A stretch of DNA of 50,000 bases from an uncultured Pelagibacteraceae bacterium. GTDB taxonomy: Bacteria; Pseudomonadota; Alphaproteobacteria; Pelagibacterales; Pelagibacteraceae. Position 1 is the stretch's first letter; each line of letters opens with the position of its first letter. Shown piece by piece: positions 27,058 to 35,773 of this stretch. The DNA lies in the NCBI GenBank assembly GCA_902582735.1, contig CACHTB010000005.1, positions 1-50,000 on the forward strand. Direction: 5' to 3'. The notes under the pieces are model-generated. The model ran no database searches, was not told the origin of the DNA, and worked only from the letters and a program-made list of their open reading frames with translations. The position numbers and the translations under genes were made by a program.

Positions 27058-27942
27058 TTAAACAGGTGCCTTTGTTGATCTATCAATTCCAAGTGCTTTT
27101 GCAAATGCATCAGCTGTTAAATTAATTCCTATAATCAATGAACTTAATCCAAATATTGGAGCTAACACTGCCCAATATGCAAAAGACATCAATCCTCTCG
27201 CATTTGAAATCATCAAACCCCAATCTGGCGTTGGAGGGCTTACTCCAAATCCTAAAAATGATAATGAACTAAATCCAAGTAACATCCATGACCATCTCAT
27301 AGCTCCTTCGACCATAATTGCATCTCTTACATTTGGTAAAATTTCATTCCAGATTATTGATAGATTGCTATGACCTCTTGCTCTTGCTGAAACTATAAAA
27401 TCTTTAGCAATTACATCGTGTGTTGCTGCCCTTGCTACTCTAACAATACCTTTACCATAAAAAAAACCAAGTGCTGGAATTAAAACAAGCGTTGTAGTTC
27501 CTAATAAAGAAACAATTAAAAGCATTGCTAAGATCCATGGGATAGACAAAAACGCGTCTATTATTCTCATAACTACTTCATCTATTTTTCCACCAACCAG
27601 TCCACAAAATATTCCTAACGAACCACCCCAAAGTAATGCAATCAAAGAACCAAAAAATGTAACTGTTAAAGCAGTTCTGCCCCCTAAGATTGTTCTGGTA
27701 AAAACATCTCTTCCTAAACTGTCAGTACCAAACCAATATTCAGAGGATGGTGCTTGAAGCATTAAGGAGGGATCAATTGCTTTATAATCATAAGGTACAT
27801 ATAGAGGACTTGTTATTGCAAGTATCACATGGAACAACAAAATACTTAAGCCAATCAAACCTGAAGGTTTTGAAGCCATAGTTTTAATAACTTCAAATAT
27901 TTTGTCTAAATTATTTTTCTTTTGTTCTTTTTCTAATGTCAT
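27058..27942 (-). CDS. ABC importer permease, DppC type
   Basis: A 294-aa inner-membrane permease of the peptide/opine/nickel family. It has the N-terminal segment ended by YWFGTDSLGRDVFTR, the hallmark of DppC/OppC proteins, several membrane spans, and the ATPase-contact EAA loop near FIVSARARGHSNLSIIWNEILPN. It starts directly after the DppB-type stop (no gap) and the ATPase follows 1 base later. Confidence 0.95.
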   Translation of the reverse strand: MTLEKEQKKNNLDKIFEVIKTMASKPSGLIGLSILLFHVILAITSPLYVPYDYKAIDPSLMLQAPSSEYWFGTDSLGRDVFTRTILGGRTALTVTFFGSLIALLWGGSLGIFCGLVGGKIDEVVMRIIDAFLSIPWILAMLLIVSLLGTTTLVLIPALGFFYGKGIVRVARAATHDVIAKDFIVSARARGHSNLSIIWNEILPNVRDAIMVEGAMRWSWMLLGFSSLSFLGFGVSPPTPDWGLMISNARGLMSFAYWAVLAPIFGLSSLIIGINLTADAFAKALGIDRSTKAPV

Positions 27943-28899
27943 TTACTTTTTAATCTGTAAGGATTTAAGTCTTGGGTTAAGCATTAACGTCATGAGATCC
28001 GCAATTAAATTAATGCTTACATAAATTGATGCTAAAATAATTGCTAGAGCTTGAACAACTGGCAAATCCCTGTTCGAGATAGATTCTATTACTAATCTAC
28101 CAAGACCGGGATAATTAAAAACAACTTCAGTTACCACTACTCCTCCTAACAGCCAAGCAATTGTAAGAGCCACTACATTTATTGCTGGCAATAAAGCGTT
28201 AGGAAGCACGTGCTTAAATACCATTTTCCAATACGGAACTCCTTTTAAAATTGCCATTTGAACATAGTCACTTGCCATAACTTGAATAACACTTGATCTA
28301 ACCATTCTTGCCATATGTGCAGTCATAATCATTGAAATTGCTATTACTGGTAAAATTATATTAGGTAATAATTCTGAAATCGATACACCCGTTGGTACAA
28401 TTACAATTCCTGGAAGCCACTCCAGCCAAATTGCAACAATTAAAATTAATAATGTTGCACTAATAAATTCAGGAATTGTCATTGAAAAAATTGTAATTGT
28501 TGAAATTATAATATCTGGAAGTTTGTCTCTCCAAAGAGCGGTTATAATTCCAAGTAATAAGGCTATTGGAATTCCTATAAGTATAGATGCAGATGCAAGA
28601 ACCATAGAGTTTTTAACTCTTGGGCCTAAAACATCATTTATCCTCATTTCACCACTTAAAGAATAGCCAAAATCACCTTGAAGAACTCCAGCTGCCCAAG
28701 AAATATATCTTTCATAAGCTGGTGTGTTTAATCCTAATCTTTCATAACATGCCTCTAAAGCTGCACCGTATGCTTCTCTTTCAAGATAAGTTGTACAAGC
28801 ATCGCCAGGTAAAACCTCAACGCCAGAAAATGTAATTAAGGAGACAATAAAAAGAGTGATAAAACCTAAAAGAATTCTTTTTAATACTAATAATAACAT
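27943..28899 (-). CDS. ABC importer permease, DppB type
   Basis: A 318-aa permease partner. Motifs: an N-terminal span, the GLNTPAYERYISWAAGVLQGDFGYS loop typical of DppB, the EAA loop AILKGVPYWKMVFKHVLPNAL, and TEVVFNYPGLGRLVIES. It lies 86 bases after the binding-protein gene across a strong hairpin and abuts the DppC-type gene. Confidence 0.95.
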   Translation of the reverse strand: MLLLVLKRILLGFITLFIVSLITFSGVEVLPGDACTTYLEREAYGAALEACYERLGLNTPAYERYISWAAGVLQGDFGYSLSGEMRINDVLGPRVKNSMVLASASILIGIPIALLLGIITALWRDKLPDIIISTITIFSMTIPEFISATLLILIVAIWLEWLPGIVIVPTGVSISELLPNIILPVIAISMIMTAHMARMVRSSVIQVMASDYVQMAILKGVPYWKMVFKHVLPNALLPAINVVALTIAWLLGGVVVTEVVFNYPGLGRLVIESISNRDLPVVQALAIILASIYVSINLIADLMTLMLNPRLKSLQIKK

Positions 28900-28944
28900 T
28901 GTTTAAATTTAAACTAATTAAAAAAATTTTAAAGGTAGAAGAAA

Positions 28945-28974
28945 TTTACAGGCCTAAATAATTAGGCCTGTAAA
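28945..28974 (-). terminator. Hairpin between binding-protein and permease genes
   Basis: A perfect 13-bp stem (28945-28957 with 28962-28974) with a 4-base loop, GC core AGGCCT. Read on the minus strand it follows the binding-protein stop by about 11 bases and is followed by a T-rich stretch. It should stop most transcripts or protect their 3' end, giving more binding protein than permease. Confidence 0.8.
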
Positions 28975-28985
28975 TAAATTAAGTA

Positions 28986-30473
28986 TTATTTCATTTTTAC
29001 TTTATGCCAACGTACTGAGAAAACTTCAACTTCATCTAAATTTTTAACATTTGAAGAAGTTACAACTAACTTAGATACGTGGTAAGGAATCATAGTTCCA
29101 GATTCTTCCCATAAAGTCTTTTGAGCATTTTGATAAGCTTTTTTTCTTTTATTAAAGTTTAGCTCACCTCTTGCTTTTGCTAAATTTTCATCAAAAGCAG
29201 GATTTTTAAAGAATGACTCGTTCCATTTTGCGCCACTGTGATAAATTTCATGCAACGCACTGTCTGCTGGTCTTTCATTCCAACGTGTCATGGCAACAGG
29301 CTTTTTCATCCAAGTTTCTTTCCAATAACTCTTTGATGGAGTCATTTTAACTTCAGCTTTGATGTTTGCTTTTGCTAATTGTTGTTGAAGAACTTCGGCA
29401 ATAGTTGGCCAAGTTGGTTCTTTTGTAGAAACGTGAATTACCATTTCAATTCCGTTTGGATATCCAGCTTCTTTTAAAAGACTTTTAGCTTTTTTTGTAT
29501 TTTGAGGACACTTCATTTTCAAACGATATTGATCTGAAGGAGCTACAGGAGTATCGCACGCAACAGTTGCTGCTCCACCCATAACTAAATCCACAAGCTC
29601 TTGTCTATCTACAGCTAGACGAACAGCTTTTCTCACTTTTGGATTATCAAAAGGAGCTGTGTCTGTTCTCATAACCATTCCTCTCCAGTTTCCAGTTGGA
29701 ACAACTGAAACATTAAATTTTGAATTTCCATCAAAAATTTTCTTTTGGCTAAATGGTACGTATCTGTTCATATGAATCTGACCAGTAAGAAGAGCTTGAA
29801 CTCTAGCTTCACCATCTGGTATTGCGATTACATGCACTTCAGCTAATCCTGGTGCACCTTCCCAATAATTAGGGTTTGCTTTAAGAATTGTTGTTCCCTC
29901 TGGATCAAATTTATCTACGATAAATGGGCCAGTACCAACTCCAGTTTTACCAATTGTATCTCCAGATCCTGATGGGATCATTCTTAACCTGTAGTCAGTT
30001 AGCAATAATGGAAAGTCAGCAAAAGAAGTGTTTAACTTCATTTTTACTGTATGTGAGTCAACAACCTCAATGTCTGTTACTGAACTCATACTTTTCTTAG
30101 CAGGAGATCCAATATCTGGATCTTTAACTCTCATTAAAGAATATTTTACATCTTCTGCATCAAAATCAGATCCGTCGTGAAATTTTACACCTTTACGAAG
30201 ATTGAAAGTCCACTCTGTTGCATCAGCATTGGCTGACCAATCAGTTGCAAGCTCAGCGGATGTTACTCCTTTAAGATCTTTTCTTACTAAACGGTTTTGT
30301 GTCATTATAACAACCTGAAACAATCTTCCTTTTGAAATTGCATCAAGGTTTGTGTCTTTTCCAAAACCTAAATCATGTGAAAGTTTAAATACTCCACTTG
30401 ATGCATTGGCTAATGAAAAAGAGAATAACAACGATACCAGTGAAACTGATATCAATTTACAAATTGTTCTCAT
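28986..30473 (-). CDS. Periplasmic substrate-binding protein, family 5 (DppA type)
   Basis: A 495-aa solute-binding protein that captures a peptide, opine or similar ligand in the periplasm. The signal peptide is clear (LISVSLVSLLFSFSLANA, cleavage near residue 25). The family 5 signature appears in ATEWTFNLRKGVKFHDG and DFDAEDVKYSLMRV; later GTGPFIVDKFDP and FDNPKVRKAVRLAVDR are also typical. A Shine-Dalgarno AAAGGGA is at 30481-30487 (minus strand). It is the first gene of the importer operon and diverges from the GcvT-like gene. The ligand is unknown; the divergent catabolic cluster may use it. Confidence 0.93.
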   Translation of the reverse strand: MRTICKLISVSLVSLLFSFSLANASSGVFKLSHDLGFGKDTNLDAISKGRLFQVVIMTQNRLVRKDLKGVTSAELATDWSANADATEWTFNLRKGVKFHDGSDFDAEDVKYSLMRVKDPDIGSPAKKSMSSVTDIEVVDSHTVKMKLNTSFADFPLLLTDYRLRMIPSGSGDTIGKTGVGTGPFIVDKFDPEGTTILKANPNYWEGAPGLAEVHVIAIPDGEARVQALLTGQIHMNRYVPFSQKKIFDGNSKFNVSVVPTGNWRGMVMRTDTAPFDNPKVRKAVRLAVDRQELVDLVMGGAATVACDTPVAPSDQYRLKMKCPQNTKKAKSLLKEAGYPNGIEMVIHVSTKEPTWPTIAEVLQQQLAKANIKAEVKMTPSKSYWKETWMKKPVAMTRWNERPADSALHEIYHSGAKWNESFFKNPAFDENLAKARGELNFNKRKKAYQNAQKTLWEESGTMIPYHVSKLVVTSSNVKNLDEVEVFSVRWHKVKMK

Positions 30474-30605
30474 AATTATTTCCCTTTGTTAAAACAGAAA
30501 GTTAACAAGTACGAACTTTGATATCAACATAGAAAACCTATTGAGTTATTTGGGTTTCCTGTTTATGAATTCGTAGTATAAACTATCGTAATAATAGAAA
30601 CTTGC
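30474..30605. promoter_or_regulatory. Divergent control region between binding protein and GcvT-like gene
   Basis: The 132 bases hold the start regions of two opposite units. The only clear site is the minus-strand Shine-Dalgarno at 30481-30487. No convincing riboswitch, operator or tRNA was seen. A shared regulator could link the importer to the catabolic cluster. Confidence 0.4.
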
Positions 30606-31832
30606 ATGCATGACTCTTTAAAAAAAGTACGTTTTTCGATAAAACCATCAATGATTGAAAAAGGTAGATCTCTTGAATTAGCAAGAACCTTGTCTGTTCA
30701 TCCTTTAACCTATCAGGAGCTACCATTTGACCCAGAATATTCACAGTACGCGGGAAGATTAACAACTGAAAAATTATCAAATGCAACACCAGATGAAATG
30801 TATTGGAAAACAAGACAAGAATTAATTTTAAGACACACTGGTGAATATCCTTATGAAGTTTCTGGACCAGATGCTTTAAAACTTTTACAAAAAATTTTTC
30901 CAAGAGATATTTCAAAAGTAAATGTAGGAAGATGCTCCTATCAGTTTGCATGTTATCACGATGGTGGTATGATTACAGACGGTTTGTTGTTACGAATTGA
31001 AGAAAATAAATTTTGGTTTGCTCAAGCTGATGGTGATTTATTTTCCTGGTATAAAGCAAATGCACATGGATTAAACGTAAATATTACTGATCCAGATGTA
31101 TGGGTCAGTCAAGTACAAGGTCCTAAATCAATGGAACTACTAGATCACTTAATTGATGAGGATATAGCTAAAACTTGGAATTACTTTGATTGGACAACAG
31201 TTACAATTAAAGGTGAAAAACTAATTGTAAGTAGAACTGGATTTACAAATGAACTTGGTTGGGAACTTTACTTAAGACCTGAAAACAATGCTGAATTAAT
31301 TGGAGATTTAATCTTAGAGGAAGGAAAGAAAATGGGAATGATCTTAACCGCTACTCCCTCATTTAGAGGAAGACGTATTGAAGCTGGGCTTTTATCAGCT
31401 GGACAAGATTTTGATAAAAATACAAATCCATTTTCTGTTGGTCTTGGAAAATTTGTTGATTTACATAAAAAAAATTTTATTGGAAAAGAAGCTTTAGTTG
31501 CAGCTGATAAAAATTGTAAAACTTGGGGAATTAGAATTAAAGATGGAATAGCACTTAAAGGAAATAGTCTTAATTTAAATGACAAATTAGTTGGAAAAGT
31601 TACATCAAGTACATGGTCGCCTTATCAGGTTTGTGGGGTTGGAATAGTTCATATGAATAATAATGATTTAGGACCTGGTGCAACTCTAGATGTAAAATGT
31701 ACAGACGGAAATATTAGAAAAGGTGAGCTTTGTAAACTGCCAATGTATGATGTTAAAGGAGAAATAGTTAGGGGAGTTAACAAAGATATTCCATCACAGC
31801 CAAAACCATGGGAAGGCTTTTCTAATAATTAA
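30606..31832 (+). CDS. GcvT-like folate-dependent demethylase/aminomethyltransferase
   Basis: A 408-aa protein of the GcvT/DmdA/sarcosine-dehydrogenase C-terminal fold. Seen: YEVSGPDALKLLQKIFPRDISK, a GGMITDGLLLRI segment corresponding to the GcvT catalytic loop (usually GGxxDD; here TDG), VQGPKSMELL, SRTGFTNELGWELYL and the C-terminal barrel with KNFIGKEALV. Such enzymes move a one-carbon group from an amine or sulfonium to tetrahydrofolate. No gcvH or gcvP is near, so it is unlikely to be the glycine-cleavage T protein. ATGs occur at 30606 and, more weakly, 30651; neither has a Shine-Dalgarno. It overlaps the S51 gene by 1 base. Substrate unknown. Confidence 0.82.
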   Translation: MHDSLKKVRFSIKPSMIEKGRSLELARTLSVHPLTYQELPFDPEYSQYAGRLTTEKLSNATPDEMYWKTRQELILRHTGEYPYEVSGPDALKLLQKIFPRDISKVNVGRCSYQFACYHDGGMITDGLLLRIEENKFWFAQADGDLFSWYKANAHGLNVNITDPDVWVSQVQGPKSMELLDHLIDEDIAKTWNYFDWTTVTIKGEKLIVSRTGFTNELGWELYLRPENNAELIGDLILEEGKKMGMILTATPSFRGRRIEAGLLSAGQDFDKNTNPFSVGLGKFVDLHKKNFIGKEALVAADKNCKTWGIRIKDGIALKGNSLNLNDKLVGKVTSSTWSPYQVCGVGIVHMNNNDLGPGATLDVKCTDGNIRKGELCKLPMYDVKGEIVRGVNKDIPSQPKPWEGFSNN

Positions 31833-32521
31833 TGGGTCAAAATCAAAAAAAAATTATTGCCATAGGTGGTGGTGGTTTTACTCATAGAAGTGATGAAGTT
31901 TTAGATAAATTTGTAATTGATCAGTGTAAAAAAAAACAAATTAATTTTGGTTTTCTACCAACTGCTAGCGAAGATAATAAGGATAAAATAAAACTATTTT
32001 ATAGTGAATTAGGTAAATATAATATTCAACTTTCGCACTTTGAATTATGTTACTCAAGTAATGGATTTGAAGAATGGTTAATTGCACAAGATATAATTTA
32101 TATTGGAGGTGGTAACACAAAGCTTATGATTAAAATTTGGGAGGATAACAATCTCATAAAAGTTTTTAAAGATGCTTATAACTCTGGAGTTATTTTGTCT
32201 GGAATAAGTGCTGGTGCTGTTTGTTGGTTTGATTGGATCTTATCAGATTCTGCAGGACCAGGTTACAATCCACTGAGAGGTATAAATATTTTATCTGGCA
32301 GTTGTACACCACACTCATCAGTTCCTGAACGTATGAACCAATACCAATTGGATATTAAAAATAGTAAATTGCCACCCGGAATAGCTATTGATGATGGTGT
32401 AGCGGTATTATTTGTTAATGGTTCTGCAAAAGAAGTTTGTTCTGCTAGAAATGATTGTGATGCTTATTTCATTGATAAAAATAGTAAAATTAGTCTTAAT
32501 CAGTATATAAATAAATTATGA
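31832..32521 (+). CDS. Peptidase E-like (S51) / class I amidotransferase-fold hydrolase
   Basis: A 229-aa protein with flavodoxin-like fold: IGGGGFTHRS at the start, IYIGGGNTKLM, nucleophile elbow GISAGAVCWF (S126) and a His in CTPHSSVP (H161), matching the Ser-His arrangement of dipeptidase E and cyanophycinase. It has no signal peptide, so it acts in the cytoplasm. S51 enzymes prefer aspartyl dipeptides. It overlaps the next gene by 4 bases, so it is part of the same pathway unit and could open an aspartyl- or N-acyl-type intermediate; that is inference. Confidence 0.82.
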   Translation: MGQNQKKIIAIGGGGFTHRSDEVLDKFVIDQCKKKQINFGFLPTASEDNKDKIKLFYSELGKYNIQLSHFELCYSSNGFEEWLIAQDIIYIGGGNTKLMIKIWEDNNLIKVFKDAYNSGVILSGISAGAVCWFDWILSDSAGPGYNPLRGINILSGSCTPHSSVPERMNQYQLDIKNSKLPPGIAIDDGVAVLFVNGSAKEVCSARNDCDAYFIDKNSKISLNQYINKL

Positions 32522-33675
32522 CCAACATTCTCCCAAGTAAAAAAATTCATAGCGTCGAAGAAGCAAGATTAGTTGCTAAAAAACGTGTGCCTAAATTAAT
32601 GTTTGATTTCGTTGATGGTGCATCTGGTGATGAAAAATTATGTGAGAATAACAGCAAAGCTTTAGATCAAATAAGACTTCAACCTAAAGTATTAAGAAAT
32701 GTTGAAAAAAGGATTATTAAAAAAGAAATTCTTGGTTTTGAATACGATCAACCATTTGGATTTGCTCCAATGGGTATGTGTAATTTAACCTGGCCTGGTG
32801 CAGACAAAATGTTAGCTGAAGAAAGTTTATCCAATAACATACCTATGTGTGTTTCAATGGCATCATCAACTTCGTTAGAACAAATGTATGAATATTCTAA
32901 AGGTCATGTTTGGTTACAACTTTATAATTTTCAAGACGAGGAATTTGTGATGGAATTATTAGAAAGAGCTGAAAAGACGGGTTACAAAGTTGCAATTCTT
33001 ACTGTTGATGTACCCATTCAATTTAGGAGAGCTAAAGATAATAGAAATGGATTTACTGTTCCTTTCAATCTTGGAGTTAAACAATTTATAGATTTTGCAA
33101 CTCATCCAAACTGGTCAATATCTACCTTGTTAGGTGGAATTCCAAAACCAATGAATTATGAAACTTCTAAGAGAGGTAACAAGTTTGTAAGAAATGAAAG
33201 TAGAGGAGCTACTGATTGGGATACTTTGAAAAGAATAAGAGAAAAGTGGAAAGGTAAACTAATTATTAAAGGAGTAATGTCTCATGAAGATGCTTTGAAA
33301 ATTAAGTCTGAAGGAGCTGATGCTATTCAAGTATCTAATCATGGCGGAAGACAATTAGATAGTGCTGCTTCTTCAATCGAAGCACTTCCAATAATAAGAA
33401 ACGCTTTAGGTAAAGATTATCCTATCATATTTGATAGCGGTATAAGAGGTGGAAGCGATATTGTAAGAGCTTTAGCACTAGGTGCAGATTTTACAATGGT
33501 AGGAAGACCTCTTATGTATGGTATTGGAGCTGATGGAGCAAAAGGTTTAAAGAGAGTAGTTGATATTATTAAAGACGAATTAAGTACTACCTTGGGATTG
33601 GTAGGTTTAACTGATATAAAAGATATTTCTTCAGACATAATTGCAGAAAGGTTTATAAGGGAATTTAAATATTAA
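32518..33675 (+). CDS. FMN-dependent 2-hydroxyacid oxidase/dehydrogenase (LldD/glycolate oxidase family)
   Basis: A 385-aa (beta/alpha)8 FMN enzyme oxidising an L-2-hydroxyacid to the 2-oxoacid. Signatures: FGFAPMGMCNLTWPGADKML, VAILTVDVPIQFRRAKDNRNG, LIIKGVMSHEDA, the active-site SNHGGRQLD with H275, and FDSGIRGGSDIVRALALGA for FMN phosphate. The Arg-rich RAKDNRNG loop is as in lactate dehydrogenases. Exact acid (lactate, glycolate, mandelate-like) is not readable. The next gene, a ThDP enzyme, starts right at its stop; together they suggest oxidation to a 2-oxoacid followed by C-C cleavage. Confidence 0.92.
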   Translation: MTNILPSKKIHSVEEARLVAKKRVPKLMFDFVDGASGDEKLCENNSKALDQIRLQPKVLRNVEKRIIKKEILGFEYDQPFGFAPMGMCNLTWPGADKMLAEESLSNNIPMCVSMASSTSLEQMYEYSKGHVWLQLYNFQDEEFVMELLERAEKTGYKVAILTVDVPIQFRRAKDNRNGFTVPFNLGVKQFIDFATHPNWSISTLLGGIPKPMNYETSKRGNKFVRNESRGATDWDTLKRIREKWKGKLIIKGVMSHEDALKIKSEGADAIQVSNHGGRQLDSAASSIEALPIIRNALGKDYPIIFDSGIRGGSDIVRALALGADFTMVGRPLMYGIGADGAKGLKRVVDIIKDELSTTLGLVGLTDIKDISSDIIAERFIREFKY

Positions 33676-35418
33676 ATGTCAGAAAAAAAAATTAGAGGTG
33701 GATCATTAATTGCACGAGCATTAAAAGATAAAGGTGTTCAACATGTTTTTACTCTATCAGGAGGATTTTGTAATCCTGCTCTCGAAGGATTTATGGAATG
33801 CCAAATGGAAGTAATCAATTGTCCTCATGAACAAATAGCTGGTCACATAGCGGATGGACACACAAGAATAACTAGAAAGCCTGCAGTATGTCTTGTTGGT
33901 CCAGAAGGATTTGCTAATGCTGTTCCATCTATGATGGAAGCATGGGGAGAAAGATCTCCTGTAATTTTTATAACTGGATCAAGTAGTTTGAAAAGGCAAG
34001 GATCAGGTGGATTTAAAGAAATTGATGACGTTGCTATAGCAGCTCCATTAACAAAGTATAGTGCAAGTATAACTGACGGTACAAGAATAAGAGAGTTTGT
34101 CGACAAAGCATATAGAATTGCTACAAATGGATATCCAGGTGCTGTTCACTTAAGTATGCCTGTTGATATTATGTTCTCGTCTTTTTCAGAAGATGCAGGA
34201 CTTGAAGAAAGACCTTTTTCTCATCAAACTAAACCAATTACAAAAGCTTGGCCTGATCCAACTCATATGGCAGAGGTACTAGAACTTGCTTGCAACTCAA
34301 AAAAACCTGTTTTAATTGGTGGGCATGGAGTTTGGTGGTCTGAATCTGAAAAAAAACTAGAAGAGGCAGGAAGCAATTTAAATATTCCAATATTTAATAT
34401 TCCTTATCATCAGAAATTACTTGGTGAAGAAGCTAATGCATATATGGGTCTTGCTGATATTCATCAGTATCCACCTTCTAAATTTGCATTACATGAGTCT
34501 GATTTAGTTTTAATGGTTGGAGCAAGATTAGATAATCAGATGAATTTCGGAAACCCTCCACTATTTCCTAAGACAACTAAACTTGTTTGTATAAACGGAT
34601 CTCATGAGGAAATAGAACTTAATAGAGCAGCAGATATAAATTTGTTATGCGATCCCGGCGTTTTTTTTGATACCCTTAATAAGCTTAAGGCAAACAATAA
34701 ATGGACTTTGGGTAAAGATTGGTTTGATCTTAATAGGGAGAAAAAGCAAGAATGGGTTGATAAAACTTTAAGCGATTTAAATAAAGAGACAAAAGAAGCA
34801 GAAGCAAATGGTGGTAAAATGCATCCACTTCAATTAGCTCTAGACGTTCAAGATGCTATTGGTGAAAATGATTGGCTAGTTATAGATGGGGGAAATACAC
34901 ACTTCTGGTCTGAAATTGCTATAAACATTGCAGGTTCAAAAGGAAAAAAAATGGGAGGAATACTTCATCCAGGGACATTTAGCATGTTAGGTGTTGGAGT
35001 TCCCTTTGCGCTTTCTGCAAAAAATACAAACCCTAATTCAAAAGTAATTCTAATAAGTGGAGATGGAGCTTTTTTATCTGGAGGATTATCAATTGAAGCT
35101 GCTTTTCAAGAAAATAAACCAATAATTGTTGTAATTGATAACAATGGAGGTCTCGATTGTATATCTCAACAACAAGAAAGATTATTTGAAAGCGGCAAAC
35201 ATTTTGCAACAGATTTTAGAGATATACCTTTTCATAAAATATTTGAAGGCTTTGGTGGACATGGGGAGCTTGTAACAAAAAGAGAGCAGTTGGCACCTGC
35301 ATTAAAAAGAGCTATCGAAAGTGGTAAAACTGCATGCATCAATGTAAAAGCAAAAGGAGTAATTAGCCCAATTGTTGCAGCAGTAAGTGATAAAAGAGAT
35401 AAAGCTTCAATTGAATAA
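33676..35418 (+). CDS. ThDP-dependent enzyme (acetolactate synthase / 2-hydroxyacyl lyase superfamily)
   Basis: A 580-aa three-domain ThDP enzyme. The ThDP-activating Glu is present (E52 in CPHEQIAGHIADG), the central domain has GGHGVWWSESEK, and the metal/pyrophosphate motif runs GDG (462-464) to NN (489-490). The family includes acetolactate synthase, 2-hydroxyacyl-CoA lyase and benzoylformate decarboxylase; no regulatory-subunit gene (ilvH) is nearby and there is no match to a specific branch. The Glu argues against glyoxylate carboligase, which has Val there. It likely decarboxylates or ligates the 2-oxoacid made by the preceding oxidase. Confidence 0.9.
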   Translation: MSEKKIRGGSLIARALKDKGVQHVFTLSGGFCNPALEGFMECQMEVINCPHEQIAGHIADGHTRITRKPAVCLVGPEGFANAVPSMMEAWGERSPVIFITGSSSLKRQGSGGFKEIDDVAIAAPLTKYSASITDGTRIREFVDKAYRIATNGYPGAVHLSMPVDIMFSSFSEDAGLEERPFSHQTKPITKAWPDPTHMAEVLELACNSKKPVLIGGHGVWWSESEKKLEEAGSNLNIPIFNIPYHQKLLGEEANAYMGLADIHQYPPSKFALHESDLVLMVGARLDNQMNFGNPPLFPKTTKLVCINGSHEEIELNRAADINLLCDPGVFFDTLNKLKANNKWTLGKDWFDLNREKKQEWVDKTLSDLNKETKEAEANGGKMHPLQLALDVQDAIGENDWLVIDGGNTHFWSEIAINIAGSKGKKMGGILHPGTFSMLGVGVPFALSAKNTNPNSKVILISGDGAFLSGGLSIEAAFQENKPIIVVIDNNGGLDCISQQQERLFESGKHFATDFRDIPFHKIFEGFGGHGELVTKREQLAPALKRAIESGKTACINVKAKGVISPIVAAVSDKRDKASIE

Positions 35419-35421
35419 ACT

Positions 35422-35757
35422 ATGGCAACTTTATCCTCTCACCTTTTAAACTCAGTTAACGGAACTCATGCTGAAGGAGTTAAAGTTATAATTTATCAAA
35501 TAAATCCTAATGGAGATAAAAAAAATTTCTTTGAAACTGAAACTAGTAAAGATGGAAGAATTCTGAAAGATTTTGATTTATCAAAAGAAGATTGCGAATG
35601 TGATTACGAGATGATTTGTAAAACTGCAGATTACTTCTCAGAGAAAAAAATAGTTTCAGAAATATCAGTAAAATTTAGAATGGAAGATCCTAATAAAAAA
35701 TATCATATACCAATTATTATTTCTCCAAATGGATATTCTATTTGGTGGTCTAAGTAA
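35422..35757 (+). CDS. Transthyretin-like / 5-hydroxyisourate hydrolase-like protein with altered C terminus
   Basis: A 111-aa protein starting LSSHLLNSVNGTHAEGV with H7, then R46 in SKDGRILKDF and H95 in KYHIPIIISPNGYS: these are the three conserved active-site residues of HIU hydrolase. However, the family-defining C-terminal YRGS is replaced by WWSK. No other uric-acid gene is near. So the fold is sure but the substrate may not be 5-hydroxyisourate; it may hydrolyse another cyclic amide or ureide formed in this pathway. It lies 3 bases after the ThDP gene. Confidence 0.85.
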   Translation: MATLSSHLLNSVNGTHAEGVKVIIYQINPNGDKKNFFETETSKDGRILKDFDLSKEDCECDYEMICKTADYFSEKKIVSEISVKFRMEDPNKKYHIPIIISPNGYSIWWSK

Positions 35758-35773
35758 TAAAACCATAAAAACT

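Noticed and set aside
25023..27110. ABC ATPase start at 27110
   Set aside because: It would overlap the permease by 53 bases and add an atypical leader; the ATG at 27056 fits the family.
30531..30558. Short inverted repeat AAACC/GGTTT upstream of the GcvT-like gene
   Set aside because: Only five base pairs around a 14-base loop; not above chance in this sequence.
30606..31832. Glycine-cleavage T protein with a glycine riboswitch
   Set aside because: No gcvH or gcvP nearby, the catalytic loop differs, and the 132-base upstream region shows no riboswitch-like structure.
33676..35418. Glyoxylate carboligase with HIUase, glycolate oxidase and tartronate semialdehyde reductase as a purine-to-glycerate pathway
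   Set aside because: The ThDP protein has the catalytic Glu (E52), whereas glyoxylate carboligase has Val there; the HIUase-like protein lacks YRGS; no uricase, allantoinase or related gene is present.
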